DNA of 24,153 nucleotides from positions 1-24,153 of the IMG/VR virus record IMGVR_UViG_3300037189_004863. One strand, written 5' to 3'. Made by a program: the position numbers and the translations under genes. Below the pieces are notes generated by a model, which had not been told where the DNA came from, made no database searches, and saw only the letters and a program-made list of their open reading frames with translations. Every line of letters starts with the position of its first letter. The stretch's first letter is position 1. This DNA comes from a virus. Below are positions 17,098-23,680 of the stretch, piece after piece.

Positions 17098-17422
17098 TGT
17101 TTTGTTTCTTGGTTATGTTGTTTTTGATATTTTGTTTTAGTCTTGAATAGGTTGCTACTCCATTTTTCTCTTGAGCTTTAATAATGCTTCCATCGTAAAG
17201 GTCAATAATGTGCATCAAGCCTCCGTCGACCAATGATCTTGGCATTCTTTTGGCAGTCTCAAGTTTGCGATACTTAGAGATAACCAACGTTCCTTTCCAG
17301 ATACTCAAGACAAGAAAGTGGTAGTTCTTTCTAATCTTGATTGTTTTAGCAGAAAACCATCTGCAATACCTCCACAAAGGGAGGCAAGCAGAAAACTTGG
17401 TAGGTAGATATAGTGTAATCAT
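17075..17422 (-). CDS. Unidentified basic phage protein (115 aa)
   Basis: I do not recognise this protein. It is basic and lacks clear motifs. Segments such as GTLVISKYRKLETAKRMPRS and DLYDGSIIKAQEKNGVATYS suggest a small DNA- or RNA-binding fold, and the C-terminus is Lys/Asn-rich (NIKNNITKKQNNGK). The start overlaps the stop of the 187-aa gene as ATGA, and its own stop overlaps the start of the 341-aa gene by 23 bases. This tight packing supports it as a real, translationally coupled gene. The N-terminal third (residues 1-30) is rich in Trp, Tyr and Phe. Confidence 0.6.
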   Translation of the reverse strand: MITLYLPTKFSACLPLWRYCRWFSAKTIKIRKNYHFLVLSIWKGTLVISKYRKLETAKRMPRSLVDGGLMHIIDLYDGSIIKAQEKNGVATYSRLKQNIKNNITKKQNNGKTNLL

Positions 17423-17982
17423 GCGTCGTTGTAATCAACAATGTCAGTTTCAAAGCCACAGCCAATGACAGCTCCGCCATAAAGCAAAGCATCGAAGCGT
17501 TCTTCTTTGCTTTGAGATTGATTGAGAAGCTTATCCACTGTTCCCAATGAAACAACTTTTTCAAAAAGGTCTTCATGGTTTACTGGATACCATGTTTCAA
17601 ACAGAGAATCATACTTGATATAGATGAATGTATCTGTTGGAATAATGGCGGTTTTTTGAGTAGTTGGTTGCGCAACCCCTTCAGACTTAGGGCCATACTC
17701 AACAATCTCAGAATTGCCTTTGATAATTGATTGCAACTTTTCTAGTCGGCTTTTTGATTTGCATCCAGCTACAAACTCTCCATTGGAAAATAGAGCATAG
17801 ATTGTTGGAGGATCTGCTGGCACGGCTGGTTTGGTTGGTGGAGTCAAAGAATAGTCGTATTTGGTGAAATCTAAATCAGAATTTGTGTCATACTCCCATT
17901 CCGCGTCGGGATAGCCCTTGAGTTTTGAGTAAATGTCTTTGCCTTGGGCGCAGCCCACGATGATATCAATTTGGTTTGTCAT
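17419..17982 (-). CDS. Unidentified phage protein (187 aa)
   Basis: I do not recognise a family. There are three parts: residues 1-45 (MTNQIDIIVGCAQGKDIYS, then an acidic stretch), a Pro-rich linker (TPPTKPAVPADPP), and a small alpha/beta segment from about residue 60 (IYALFSNGEFVAGCKSKSRL, then a KLQSIIKGNSEIVEYG strand) of the kind found in many short phage proteins. The C-terminal 60 residues are mixed and end in an acidic tail. It lies 12 bases after the DUF932 gene stop, and its own TGA overlaps the next ATG. It therefore belongs to the same minus-strand transcript between DUF932 and the replication genes. The start codon has the leader CCAATAATT and no Shine-Dalgarno sequence. Confidence 0.65.
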   Translation of the reverse strand: MTNQIDIIVGCAQGKDIYSKLKGYPDAEWEYDTNSDLDFTKYDYSLTPPTKPAVPADPPTIYALFSNGEFVAGCKSKSRLEKLQSIIKGNSEIVEYGPKSEGVAQPTTQKTAIIPTDTFIYIKYDSLFETWYPVNHEDLFEKVVSLGTVDKLLNQSQSKEERFDALLYGGAVIGCGFETDIVDYNDA

Positions 17983-17994
17983 AATTATTGGAGA

Positions 17995-18987
17995 TTAGTT
18001 GGCTAAAGCTAGGCTGGAGGTAAGGAGTTTTTCTCCACGCTTGACGTTGGTGTCCCAGTCAGATTCGAAACGAGAAGCAGCAAGCCCCTTGGTAGCGGCA
18101 GAAGCACCCCAGTTGCTAGTGTAAGACTGAGCAGATGGATCTTTGCGATTGGATGACTCATGCGTCTCAAACTCTGTCAATGCTTGGAATGCATCAAGAC
18201 GGGTTTGACCGACGTTTCCACGACCAAACTCAAACAACTCACCAATGCGAGCTACTTTCTGAATAAGCCCATTGGTTGCTTCAGTCATATTGCGTCCTTG
18301 AATGCCAGCAGCCCAAGCCTTGGCTTCATCGCGGCTGCACGGTTTCTCGTAAGCACGTTGGAGCATGGCTTTAAACTTATTGGATGTGCCAGCAAATTGG
18401 TCAATAGCGTCAATCAGGCGAGCAACATTGACTTCCAGCATCTGCGTGTGCTTGGCTTTGCCAATCTCCGTGCCAGCATTGAGCGTGGCCATGAACGTAT
18501 TATTGCAAACAGTGCAAAAGTTAAGGTATTTGGCCGTAAGCGCCGTAGATTTGTCAAAGGAATCGAGGATGGTGATGTAGTCTTTGAACTCACGACCAGC
18601 AACCTCAAACCCTTCAGTAACTTTGAGAGATGCAAAAATCTTCTGGCGATTATCTACTGTGCCAGCAGAAATAATTTGATATGGAGTGCTGCCCATACCT
18701 TTTTTGATAACCTCCCAAAACATAGAAATGGAGGATGGTTGATAAGAGGATGCATATGGCTGACCAACTGGAAGCCAGTCATCATTAGCTAGCAAAATCT
18801 TGAACTCAGGATCTTCAAAGTAAACATCCTGACCAAGATTATCTTGTTTTTTGTAGAAGATGGGAGACTCGACAACCTCATGGGGCATAGAGTTCTCTCT
18901 GGTAACCTCGTCAACGACAGTGGTTAGTCCGTGCCAAGCCTGGAAAATACCTGCTTGAATATCTCTCTGTTCAATTTTGTGTGACAT
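17995..18987 (-). CDS. DUF932 phage/plasmid-like protein (330 aa)
   Basis: The two best conserved blocks of the DUF932 family (phage/plasmid-like protein, often annotated TIGR03299) are present: VCNNT (160-164) followed by hydrophobic residues, and GRGNVGQTRLDAFQALTEF (255-273). The N-terminal part (WHGLTTVV, 18-25) also fits the family's opening. Length is typical. The biochemical role of DUF932 is not established. Members occur in phage and plasmid early regions and near replication or anti-restriction genes. The start at MSHKIEQ (18987) is chosen because it follows ACAAATAAT. Upstream in-frame sequence to 19098 would run antisense through the plus-strand cysteine-rich gene and is not DUF932-like. 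The stop codon lies inside the motif TTAGTTGGCTAAA (17995-18007), which recurs in the window. Confidence 0.88.
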   Translation of the reverse strand: MSHKIEQRDIQAGIFQAWHGLTTVVDEVTRENSMPHEVVESPIFYKKQDNLGQDVYFEDPEFKILLANDDWLPVGQPYASSYQPSSISMFWEVIKKGMGSTPYQIISAGTVDNRQKIFASLKVTEGFEVAGREFKDYITILDSFDKSTALTAKYLNFCTVCNNTFMATLNAGTEIGKAKHTQMLEVNVARLIDAIDQFAGTSNKFKAMLQRAYEKPCSRDEAKAWAAGIQGRNMTEATNGLIQKVARIGELFEFGRGNVGQTRLDAFQALTEFETHESSNRKDPSAQSYTSNWGASAATKGLAASRFESDWDTNVKRGEKLLTSSLALAN

Positions 18988-19014
18988 ATTATTTGTTTGT
19001 GTTATTGTTTCGGC

Positions 19015-19539
19015 ATGAAGCCATCTGGTGTATCCATAAATCCCCCCGTCTCCATACAATGGAAGGGAGAGACTGTGAAAGTTAGTAGTGCTGCGCAATC
19101 TATTAAGTTGCTTAACATTCCATTTGAGGAAATTGATTTATTTCTTACTGAGGTTTACAAGGCCAATCCTATGCTTGTTAGTGACGCCGACTCTATTGCG
19201 ACAAGAAGAGTTCATTTTTCAGACATACAACAATACCTCAAGGCACTAAAGTCGCGCTGGATGGATTCAAAGATTCCAATCGTTGATGAAGAAACTGCAG
19301 AAAAAAGATTTAAGATTTGCGACACTTGTCCCCAAAAAATTAGAATTGCTGGTTGTTTTGGATGCTCGTCTGTAAGTAAATTGTTAATGCATATTCCCTA
19401 CAACTTCACTTATAACGAAGTAGGTTGTGGAGTTTGTAGTTGCTATCTCAACAATAAAGTTTGGATGGGTAAGGAGGTTCTCAATGAGGACTCAAGAAAC
19501 TTAGAATATCCTGAGCATTGTTGGATTAACAAGATTTAG
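19015..19539 (+). CDS. Cysteine-rich zinc-binding protein (174 aa), only plus-strand gene in the minus block
   Basis: Residues 1-95 are helical (QSIKLLNIPFEEIDLFLTEV and HFSDIQQYLKALKSRWMDSK) and not recognised. The last 75 hold a cysteine cluster: C-D-T-C, then CFGC, then GCGVCSCYLNNKVW, ending in EHCW. I recall a similar pattern (a 'R-x-x-I-C-x-x-C ... C-G-C ... CP-x-x-x-W' zinc ribbon) from small phage proteins, though here the spacing is longer. The ATG at 19015 is preferred over an upstream TTG. It is divergent from DUF932, whose ATG is only 27 bases away, and its end overlaps the HNH gene by 14 bases. Any promoter must lie in or over the DUF932 start. Its isolated orientation suggests separate timing or recent arrival. 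Confidence 0.7.
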   Translation: MKPSGVSINPPVSIQWKGETVKVSSAAQSIKLLNIPFEEIDLFLTEVYKANPMLVSDADSIATRRVHFSDIQQYLKALKSRWMDSKIPIVDEETAEKRFKICDTCPQKIRIAGCFGCSSVSKLLMHIPYNFTYNEVGCGVCSCYLNNKVWMGKEVLNEDSRNLEYPEHCWINKI

Positions 19540-19936
19540 ATTTTTGTTCTTTGGTTACTCCAGCATGACATTCAATGCACAAAACCCTAAAGCCATCTAT
19601 TTCACAGAATAGTCTTTGAGCAAACCCAGGAAGATCGTCAAAAGAACTCAGTGATCCAGCGGGAATAATGTGGTCAATGTTTACTTCCTTACGTGGAAAC
19701 TCACCACAGCATAATGCACATTGATAATGCATGGCTAGTCTACCAGTCTTTTTGTTGATTAGCTTTGCTGTTTCTGCCTTCTTGAGGCAAGCATAGGCTG
19801 GCTGCCAGCGAGATGATGCTCTTCTCAATGCTGTCCTAATGAATTGAAAGAACCTAGCATTAGTCCATTGACCACTACAAAATGGACGAGCAATGTCTGC
19901 GCGTTTGCCTCTCTTAAATTTTGTTTTTGTCTTCAT
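19526..19936 (-). CDS. HNH endonuclease (136 aa)
   Basis: The C-terminal half has the standard HNH zinc-finger nuclease layout. C73-x2-C76 (YQCALCC) is followed by IDHIIPAG, with D88-H89 as the catalytic pair, then CEIDGFRVLC-x2-C-H (C120, C123, H124). The N-terminal 60 residues are strongly basic (KFKRGKRADIARPF, RTALRRASSRW) and probably bind DNA. This architecture, with the 'LFCEIDGFRVLC' segment, is common in phage genomes as a structural HNH with no sign of mobility. Unlike the HNH at 13281-13748, no broken gene lies beside it. It overlaps the zinc-ribbon gene upstream by 23 bases and the convergent plus-strand gene by 14. No Shine-Dalgarno sequence precedes the ATG. Confidence 0.83.
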   Translation of the reverse strand: MKTKTKFKRGKRADIARPFCSGQWTNARFFQFIRTALRRASSRWQPAYACLKKAETAKLINKKTGRLAMHYQCALCCGEFPRKEVNIDHIIPAGSLSSFDDLPGFAQRLFCEIDGFRVLCIECHAGVTKEQKSKSC

Positions 19937-20138
19937 GGCACAACTCGCAGGAGAACTTCATTAATTTAAGTGACTCCGCCATTTTTTCTGAAACTCCTTT
20001 ATCTGGAAACTTGATGAATGACATGTGCTTCCATGAGTAGTAACGCTCTACGTCATTGTTGATTTCACGGGCATTTGCTTTTGATCCGCATGTTGTGCAT
20101 TGAAGGACAACTTCTTCTAGTAGAACTTTATCTGACAT
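19914..20138 (-). CDS. Small zinc-ribbon protein (74 aa)
   Basis: There are two Cys pairs, C14-x2-C17 (LQCTTCGS) and C64-x2-C67 (FSCELCHE), separated by 46 residues with a WKHMSFIKFPDKG stretch between them. This is a classic two-knuckle zinc ribbon. The function is unknown; such proteins bind nucleic acid or act as transcription accessory factors. The ATG at 20138 follows ACTAAACA and lies 12 bases after the T-run of an intrinsic terminator, so translation begins just past a termination point. It is the first gene of the transcript segment that continues through the HNH gene. Confidence 0.65.
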   Translation of the reverse strand: MSDKVLLEEVVLQCTTCGSKANAREINNDVERYYSWKHMSFIKFPDKGVSEKMAESLKLMKFSCELCHEDKNKI

Positions 20139-20141
20139 TGT

Positions 20142-20154
20142 TTAGTTGGCTAAA
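20142..20154 (-). repeat. Copy of the 13-base motif TTAGTTGRCTAAA
   Basis: TTAGTTGGCTAAA occurs at 20142-20154 and at 17995-18007, and TTAGTTGACTAAA at 13968-13980. The core TTAG-n4-CTAA is palindromic. All three copies lie at gene ends or beginnings on the minus strand: before the zinc-ribbon gene, across the DUF932 stop, and just past the primase-helicase stop. It may be an operator, promoter element or processing site, or chance in AT-rich DNA. Confidence 0.35.
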
Positions 20155-20178
20155 AAGGCAGACTTTAAGCGGTCTGCC
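20151..20178 (-). terminator. Intrinsic (rho-independent) terminator
   Basis: On the minus strand GGCAGAC and GTCTGCC form a perfect 7-bp stem (20172-20178 with 20157-20163) with an 8-base loop, followed directly by TTTTT (20152-20156). It lies after the OB-fold gene and would end, or partly end, the transcript carrying the nuclease and OB-fold genes, before the zinc-ribbon gene. No promoter is obvious between the T-run and the next ATG 12 bases away, so partial read-through is likely. Confidence 0.7.
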
Positions 20179-20233
20179 AGCGCTGCTATGCATTATACAC
20201 CATCTGTCGCCAGACTGGTATTACTACTTTCTC

Positions 20234-20785
20234 TCAAAAGGCTTCTTCTTCAACCTCATTGACAAAGGTTTGCTTGAGTTGCTTTTCACCAAACCACCAT
20301 AGAGCCGCAATCTGAGGGGCGTTTTTAGTGATTTCATTAGTGATTGTAGCATCAATCTCCATTGCAATAAGAGCTTGCTGAAGTTCATAAGTGAAGAGTG
20401 CGATCTGACGAGCCATTTCGTCAAGAGGGATTTTGTTGGAGCTACCACCAAGACCAGATTGTGGTTGGCTAGGAGCTGATGGAGCAGCGCCATTGGAGTC
20501 AACAGTGGCATTCTCAGTAACAATGCTAGTAACGCCATTGTAGTCATTACGCTTAATCTTGCCAATGAAGGTAACGGTGTCGCCTTGATTGAGATTGAGG
20601 CTAGCTGCTGCGCCCCATAGGGTCATCTTGGATTTGCCTGAACTGTCAGATACGGTGATGTTACGCATAGCTTTACCTGTTTTGGTAACAGATGCTGGGA
20701 ATGCGCTTTCAATCTTGACTGGGCCAAGAGACAATGCTTCTCCTTTAGGTGGGAGGTTCAATACTTGATGGATAGATGTAGACAT
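20234..20785 (-). CDS. OB-fold protein, probable single-stranded DNA-binding protein (183 aa)
   Basis: Residues 15-95 have the strand pattern of an OB fold: KIESAFPASVTKTGKAMRNI, then VSDSSGKSKMTLWG, LNQGDTVTFIGKIKRN and NGVTSIVTENATV. A flexible linker rich in Ser, Pro and Gln (98-118) leads to a helical C-terminal part. The protein ends in VEEEAF, an acidic tail with terminal Phe, as in bacterial SSB and T7 gp2.5, where the tail contacts replication partners. An SSB role is inferred from this tail and from its position next to a recombination nuclease and in the same strand as the primase-helicase. The helical region between linker and tail (IALFTYELQQALIAMEIDAT) is not part of the standard SSB layout. 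The ATG follows AATAACATAT. Confidence 0.65.
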   Translation of the reverse strand: MSTSIHQVLNLPPKGEALSLGPVKIESAFPASVTKTGKAMRNITVSDSSGKSKMTLWGAAASLNLNQGDTVTFIGKIKRNDYNGVTSIVTENATVDSNGAAPSAPSQPQSGLGGSSNKIPLDEMARQIALFTYELQQALIAMEIDATITNEITKNAPQIAALWWFGEKQLKQTFVNEVEEEAF

Positions 20786-20818
20786 ATATGTTATTCTAGT
20801 TTGGTATTCAGTTACTCC

Positions 20819-21652
20819 TTACAGACTTTGTTGATATTGCGCACACACGTGAGCAAATCCGCAGAAGGATTGGCAGAAAGTTTTTTCGCCAGCACGTTTC
20901 TCAATAATCTCGCCTGGCTTTTTATCTTCTTCGGCTTCGGCAAGAGAATCAAACAATCGTCTTGCTCGTTTACTATCTGGTTTTTTAACAGCATAGGTAT
21001 CTGGTTTTGCCCATTGTTCATCCGAAGTGCAATTTCTTGACTGCCCCAAGGAAGCTAATAAATGCTGTTCGGTCAAGGAGTAAATTAGTTTCTCAGCTTC
21101 TTGTTCGTCATATGGATGGATGAAGATTTTGAATGGAGTTTTGGGATAGGTTGGGTCAACTTTGGACTGCATGTATTTCCAATCACGCTGGAAATAAACA
21201 ACGCCTACATACTCACAATGAATACCATTACGGGATGCGAGCCAAGCATTCATCTGGACTTGCTTGTAATGCTCGTCCTTCATTTTGTCTTGAATGCCGC
21301 CAGTAACTTTGTAGTCATAGACACAGTTATCAGCCCAAAAGTCCATTTGGCCAGAAATGGTAACGTCGCGATCTAATACTTTTATTGTCGCAAAGTTACG
21401 CACTTCGGCCAGTTCGTTGTCTTCCGCAGACACATAGTTTTCTAGGATGGCATGAACTGCTGTCCCTAGTAGTGCCATAAAGCTCGCGTAGCCATCTTTG
21501 ATGGGTTCATGCTGGGTTGCATGGTAAGTGCGCTGTGGAGGACTTACAAGCTGGGTAACAGAGAAGTCGCATTTACCTTTGCTGTATTTATCATCTGCCA
21601 ATGCACGGGCAAATGGCGCTGGCATTGATTCAATTTGTTTTGCTTGATTCAT
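20819..21652 (-). CDS. Cas4/RecB-like PD-(D/E)XK nuclease with Fe-S type cysteines (277 aa)
   Basis: Core motifs appear in order: GTAVHAILE (63-71, motif I His), GQMDFW (101-106, D104), VYDYK (111-115, the D-x-K catalytic pair) and the motif IV-like HYKQVQMNAW (128-137). Four cysteines fit the Fe-S cluster of Cas4/AddB-type enzymes: C208 upstream of EQWAKPD, then C260-x3-C264-x5-C270 at the C-terminus. Family knowledge: such phage proteins are 5'-3' or end-processing exonucleases in recombination and replication. The neighbouring OB-fold protein fits a role with single-stranded DNA. There are no cas1, cas2 or CRISPR repeats, so this is not an adaptive-immunity gene. Its start overlaps the 73-aa gene by 23 bases. 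The ATG follows AAACAAA. Confidence 0.88.
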   Translation of the reverse strand: MNQAKQIESMPAPFARALADDKYSKGKCDFSVTQLVSPPQRTYHATQHEPIKDGYASFMALLGTAVHAILENYVSAEDNELAEVRNFATIKVLDRDVTISGQMDFWADNCVYDYKVTGGIQDKMKDEHYKQVQMNAWLASRNGIHCEYVGVVYFQRDWKYMQSKVDPTYPKTPFKIFIHPYDEQEAEKLIYSLTEQHLLASLGQSRNCTSDEQWAKPDTYAVKKPDSKRARRLFDSLAEAEEDKKPGEIIEKRAGEKTFCQSFCGFAHVCAQYQQSL

Positions 21653-21851
21653 TTTGTTTATATTCTATGAATAATGGACATTTGTAATTCACTAATTCTG
21701 GTGGAGCAGTCCAAGGAACCAATCCCCAATTACCATTAGCGGGAGCTAATTTCCTGAGACAGTTCCTGCATTGATGCCATTCTTGTGTCTCTGCCGCATC
21801 ATACGTTAAACCAGCACAACGCGCAACATCATTCGGTAAAAAGGGCTTCAT
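21630..21851 (-). CDS. Small cysteine-containing phage protein (73 aa)
   Basis: The protein opens with MKPFLPNDVARCAG and has W-H-Q-C-R-N-C-L-R-K in the middle and YKCPLFI near the end. Four Cys (12, 28, 31 and about 58) could hold a zinc ion. I recall short phage proteins with the same opening (MKPFLPxDVARC) and a closing CP-x-(F/Y)I, all of unknown role. It is tightly packed: its ATG overlaps the TGA of the GHKL gene (ATGA at 21848-21851) and its end overlaps the nuclease start, which suggests it is co-translated with them. The leader is GAGAACAA, without a Shine-Dalgarno sequence. Confidence 0.7.
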   Translation of the reverse strand: MKPFLPNDVARCAGLTYDAAETQEWHQCRNCLRKLAPANGNWGLVPWTAPPELVNYKCPLFIEYKQNESSKTN

Positions 21852-23044
21852 TTGTTCTCAATCAGCCAAATCAATTTGGAAATAGTTTCGCACAGGTATT
21901 GTTCATACGTCCTGCTTTCGTCGTGATACCCCAGAATATGGGAGAATTCTTCCATGAGGGTAGAGATGAGGTAGTCTTGGCTCTTGAATGCGCGTTCGGT
22001 AAGGTAGACACACTTCTGATTCTTTCTGTCAACAAAAGCAACAAGCTCATTGTCGTCAATCTCAACACACTTAACATCGTCAAAAATGGGGAGTCCGCAG
22101 TTAAGCATGGAGGCTAGTGCAGCACTGAGCATTTTCTGCTGTGTTACACTAAACGCAATCTCATTGTAATTATTCTTCTCAAGTTTGGGGAGGAATGACT
22201 TGAGACAGTTAAGCAATGTATGTGGATTAGACGCATTGAATCGCTTGATAGCGTCAATCATGCTTTCGTGCGGTGTAATCCAATCAGCGCAATAGAAGTT
22301 GTTCTCTGCCCAGCTACCAGCAAGCATGAACTCTTTTTTGCTTTCTTCGTATTCTGTCTGGAGAATAGACTCAACAATACGGCGTTGAACTTGATACTCG
22401 CTCTGGTAAGTTCTGTCTTCAGTGAGGGTGAGTTCTTTGAGGATATTGTAGCCAAACCTAGTTGACTCCATTTGGCCAACTAAAATGTTTCTGTAGAACA
22501 CTTTGCCAACATATCTGGAATCAAGGATTTGAATGTCATCATTCTCGTAAATAACATTTTGTTCGCTGTTTTCTCTAAGAATGTAGTCTTCAATGTTTCT
22601 GGCAAACTCGGCAATGTCTTCAGACTCAATGACAAATGCCGTGCATCCGTCTGGAGTCTTAATAATTTCATCGTTTTCAGTAATTTCCATGAAGCCATTC
22701 TCATCAATGGTGTTGCTGTAAAGTTCGCGGAGAACAGTCCAGTTTTCCCAATGGTTGCCATAATGGGTGGTGAATGGAAGCTTCTCATCATTGCATGTAA
22801 CAATATCATGTTCGTTGCCACGGAAGTCTGCTTTGGTGCTGCCGAAATGATAAACTTTGACTGCATCTCCAGAGTTAGCTACAGCTTTGATTGGCCAACC
22901 ATTGCGAACGCAAATAGCAATAGCATACTTGAGTCCAGTTCCAAACTTGCCAATTGGATTGGAAGAGTTGGGCTTGGCGGAGACTCCTACGAGACTCCAA
23001 GACAATGGGTTGATGATGCTTGGTGTGATGAAGTGGACTTTCAT
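21848..23044 (-). CDS. GHKL (HSP90/histidine-kinase fold) ATPase-like protein with C-terminal zincin-like motif (398 aa)
   Basis: The N-terminal 140 residues have the look of a GHKL ATP-binding domain: a glycine-rich lid GKFGTGLKYAIA (32-43), a strand after it, and a later RELYSNTIDE segment that may be the N-box equivalent. At the C-terminus STLMEEFSHILGYHDESRTY (361-380) matches the metallopeptidase layout HExxH-x-x-G-x-x-D, but the first His is Glu (E365-E366-x-x-H369, G372, D375). Whether it binds metal or cleaves protein is unknown. An ATP-driven remodelling or maturation role is only a guess. The first residues (MKVHFITPSIINPLS) look complete and the ATG follows ACTGAATAAA. Its stop overlaps the 73-aa gene (ATGA). 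It is not a classical histidine kinase: no H-box or receiver domain is seen. Confidence 0.65.
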   Translation of the reverse strand: MKVHFITPSIINPLSWSLVGVSAKPNSSNPIGKFGTGLKYAIAICVRNGWPIKAVANSGDAVKVYHFGSTKADFRGNEHDIVTCNDEKLPFTTHYGNHWENWTVLRELYSNTIDENGFMEITENDEIIKTPDGCTAFVIESEDIAEFARNIEDYILRENSEQNVIYENDDIQILDSRYVGKVFYRNILVGQMESTRFGYNILKELTLTEDRTYQSEYQVQRRIVESILQTEYEESKKEFMLAGSWAENNFYCADWITPHESMIDAIKRFNASNPHTLLNCLKSFLPKLEKNNYNEIAFSVTQQKMLSAALASMLNCGLPIFDDVKCVEIDDNELVAFVDRKNQKCVYLTERAFKSQDYLISTLMEEFSHILGYHDESRTYEQYLCETISKLIWLIENK

Positions 23045-23049
23045 TTTAT

Positions 23050-23328
23050 TCAGTTTTCGTATTTAAGTGTATCAACATTGATGCAATCATTTATTCTGAT
23101 TAAACATTCACTTAATTCATCAAGCGAAGCTATCAATAAATGATCGAGATTTAGTGGCTTATTATTGGCTTGATAGGCTGTAATAAGCATTCCGTAGTCA
23201 TGATGTGCAAAATTTTTGATTATGTTTAGGTATTCTGCTTTTTCTGAGATTTGTTGAACAAGCTCTTTCTCTCTGGGTTTTAAGTAAAACTTAGGAAACT
23301 TTAATATCTTTTTTTGCAATTTGGGCAT
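23050..23328 (-). CDS. Unidentified small phage protein (92 aa)
   Basis: I do not recognise this protein. It is helical, with a Lys-rich front (MPKLQKKILKFPKFYLKPRE) and a hydrophobic and acidic back (LDHLLIASLDELSECLIRIN). The ATG at 23328 overlaps the 43-aa zinc-ribbon gene by 28 bases. A later non-ATG start at about residue 15 would avoid the overlap. It ends 5 bases before the ATG of the GHKL gene, so they are probably co-transcribed. Base composition is AT-rich like the genes to its left, unlike the GC-richer genes on its right, so the composition boundary runs through this overlap. Confidence 0.55.
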   Translation of the reverse strand: MPKLQKKILKFPKFYLKPREKELVQQISEKAEYLNIIKNFAHHDYGMLITAYQANNKPLNLDHLLIASLDELSECLIRINDCINVDTLKYEN

Positions 23329-23432
23329 AAGCCTTGTCCGTTTTTTGTGAAATTTAATTTTGATTTACAATCACGGCAAAACCCAAGGAACTTACATAGC
23401 TTGCCGAGGTAGTAACGGAATTTGTGACTCAT
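23301..23432 (-). CDS. Tiny zinc-ribbon protein (43 aa)
   Basis: The 43-residue frame reads MSHKFRYYLGKLCKFLGFCR, then DCKSKLNFTKNGQGLCPNCK and a closing KRY. The knuckles C19-x2-C22 and C36-x2-C39 make a textbook zinc ribbon. The ATG (23430-23432) overlaps the TGA of the 83-aa gene (ATGA), and AAAGGA lies 8 bases upstream at 23441-23446, a good Shine-Dalgarno sequence. Both support expression. The function is unknown; similar 40-50 residue zinc ribbons are frequent in phage small-gene clusters. Confidence 0.75.
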   Translation of the reverse strand: MSHKFRYYLGKLCKFLGFCRDCKSKLNFTKNGQGLCPNCKKRY

Positions 23433-23680
23433 TCACTGCATCCTTTCACGGCGGCGAGTTCCTTGTTCGGCTGATAATGATTGCGGCACAGCGTCTCCCA
23501 TGTTTCGTAGGACACTGCGCTATCTGGAGTTTTCATCATGTGGACTGCTGCCCCGCTTTCGAGGTCTGCGAAGCCGATCAGTCTCCCGCACACGTCGCAC
23601 TTATTCCACAAGTCGCGGCGATGCCGAACAAGACGTGGCTGGTCAACTGCTGCCAGCGTTAAAGTTGGTTCTGTATTCAT
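23429..23680 (-). CDS. Small zinc-knuckle phage protein (83 aa)
   Basis: After a variable N-terminus the protein has CDVCGRLIGFADLESGAAVH (C28-x2-C31), then TPDSAVSYETWETLCRNHYQ, giving C28, C31, C65 and H68 as a likely zinc site. I recall short phage proteins with the same 'C-D-x-C-G ... W-E-x-x-C-x-x-H' pattern, function unknown. It lies in a coupled chain: its ATG overlaps the preceding gene's TGA (ATGA at 23677-23680), and its own TGA overlaps the next ATG. It has no clear Shine-Dalgarno sequence of its own and probably depends on re-initiation. It is GC-richer than the left part of the window. Confidence 0.72.
   Translation of the reverse strand: MNTEPTLTLAAVDQPRLVRHRRDLWNKCDVCGRLIGFADLESGAAVHMMKTPDSAVSYETWETLCRNHYQPNKELAAVKGCSE

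Noticed and set aside
18160-18792. Long plus-strand frame of 210 codons opposite DUF932
   Set aside because: It is antisense to clearly conserved DUF932 motifs, has no family features, and is explained by codon bias of the real gene.
17995-19098. Upstream start of DUF932 at 19098
   Set aside because: The extra 37 residues are antisense to the plus-strand cysteine-rich gene and come before the family's N-terminus. The ATG at 18987 has the usual leader.
20819-21652. The Cas4-like nuclease as part of a CRISPR-Cas system
   Set aside because: No repeats, no Cas1, Cas2 or effector genes. Phage replication and recombination genes surround it.
22529-23143. Plus-strand frame of 204 codons opposite the GHKL gene
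   Set aside because: It is the shadow of the GHKL gene in another frame; its composition is not protein-like and it has no start context.
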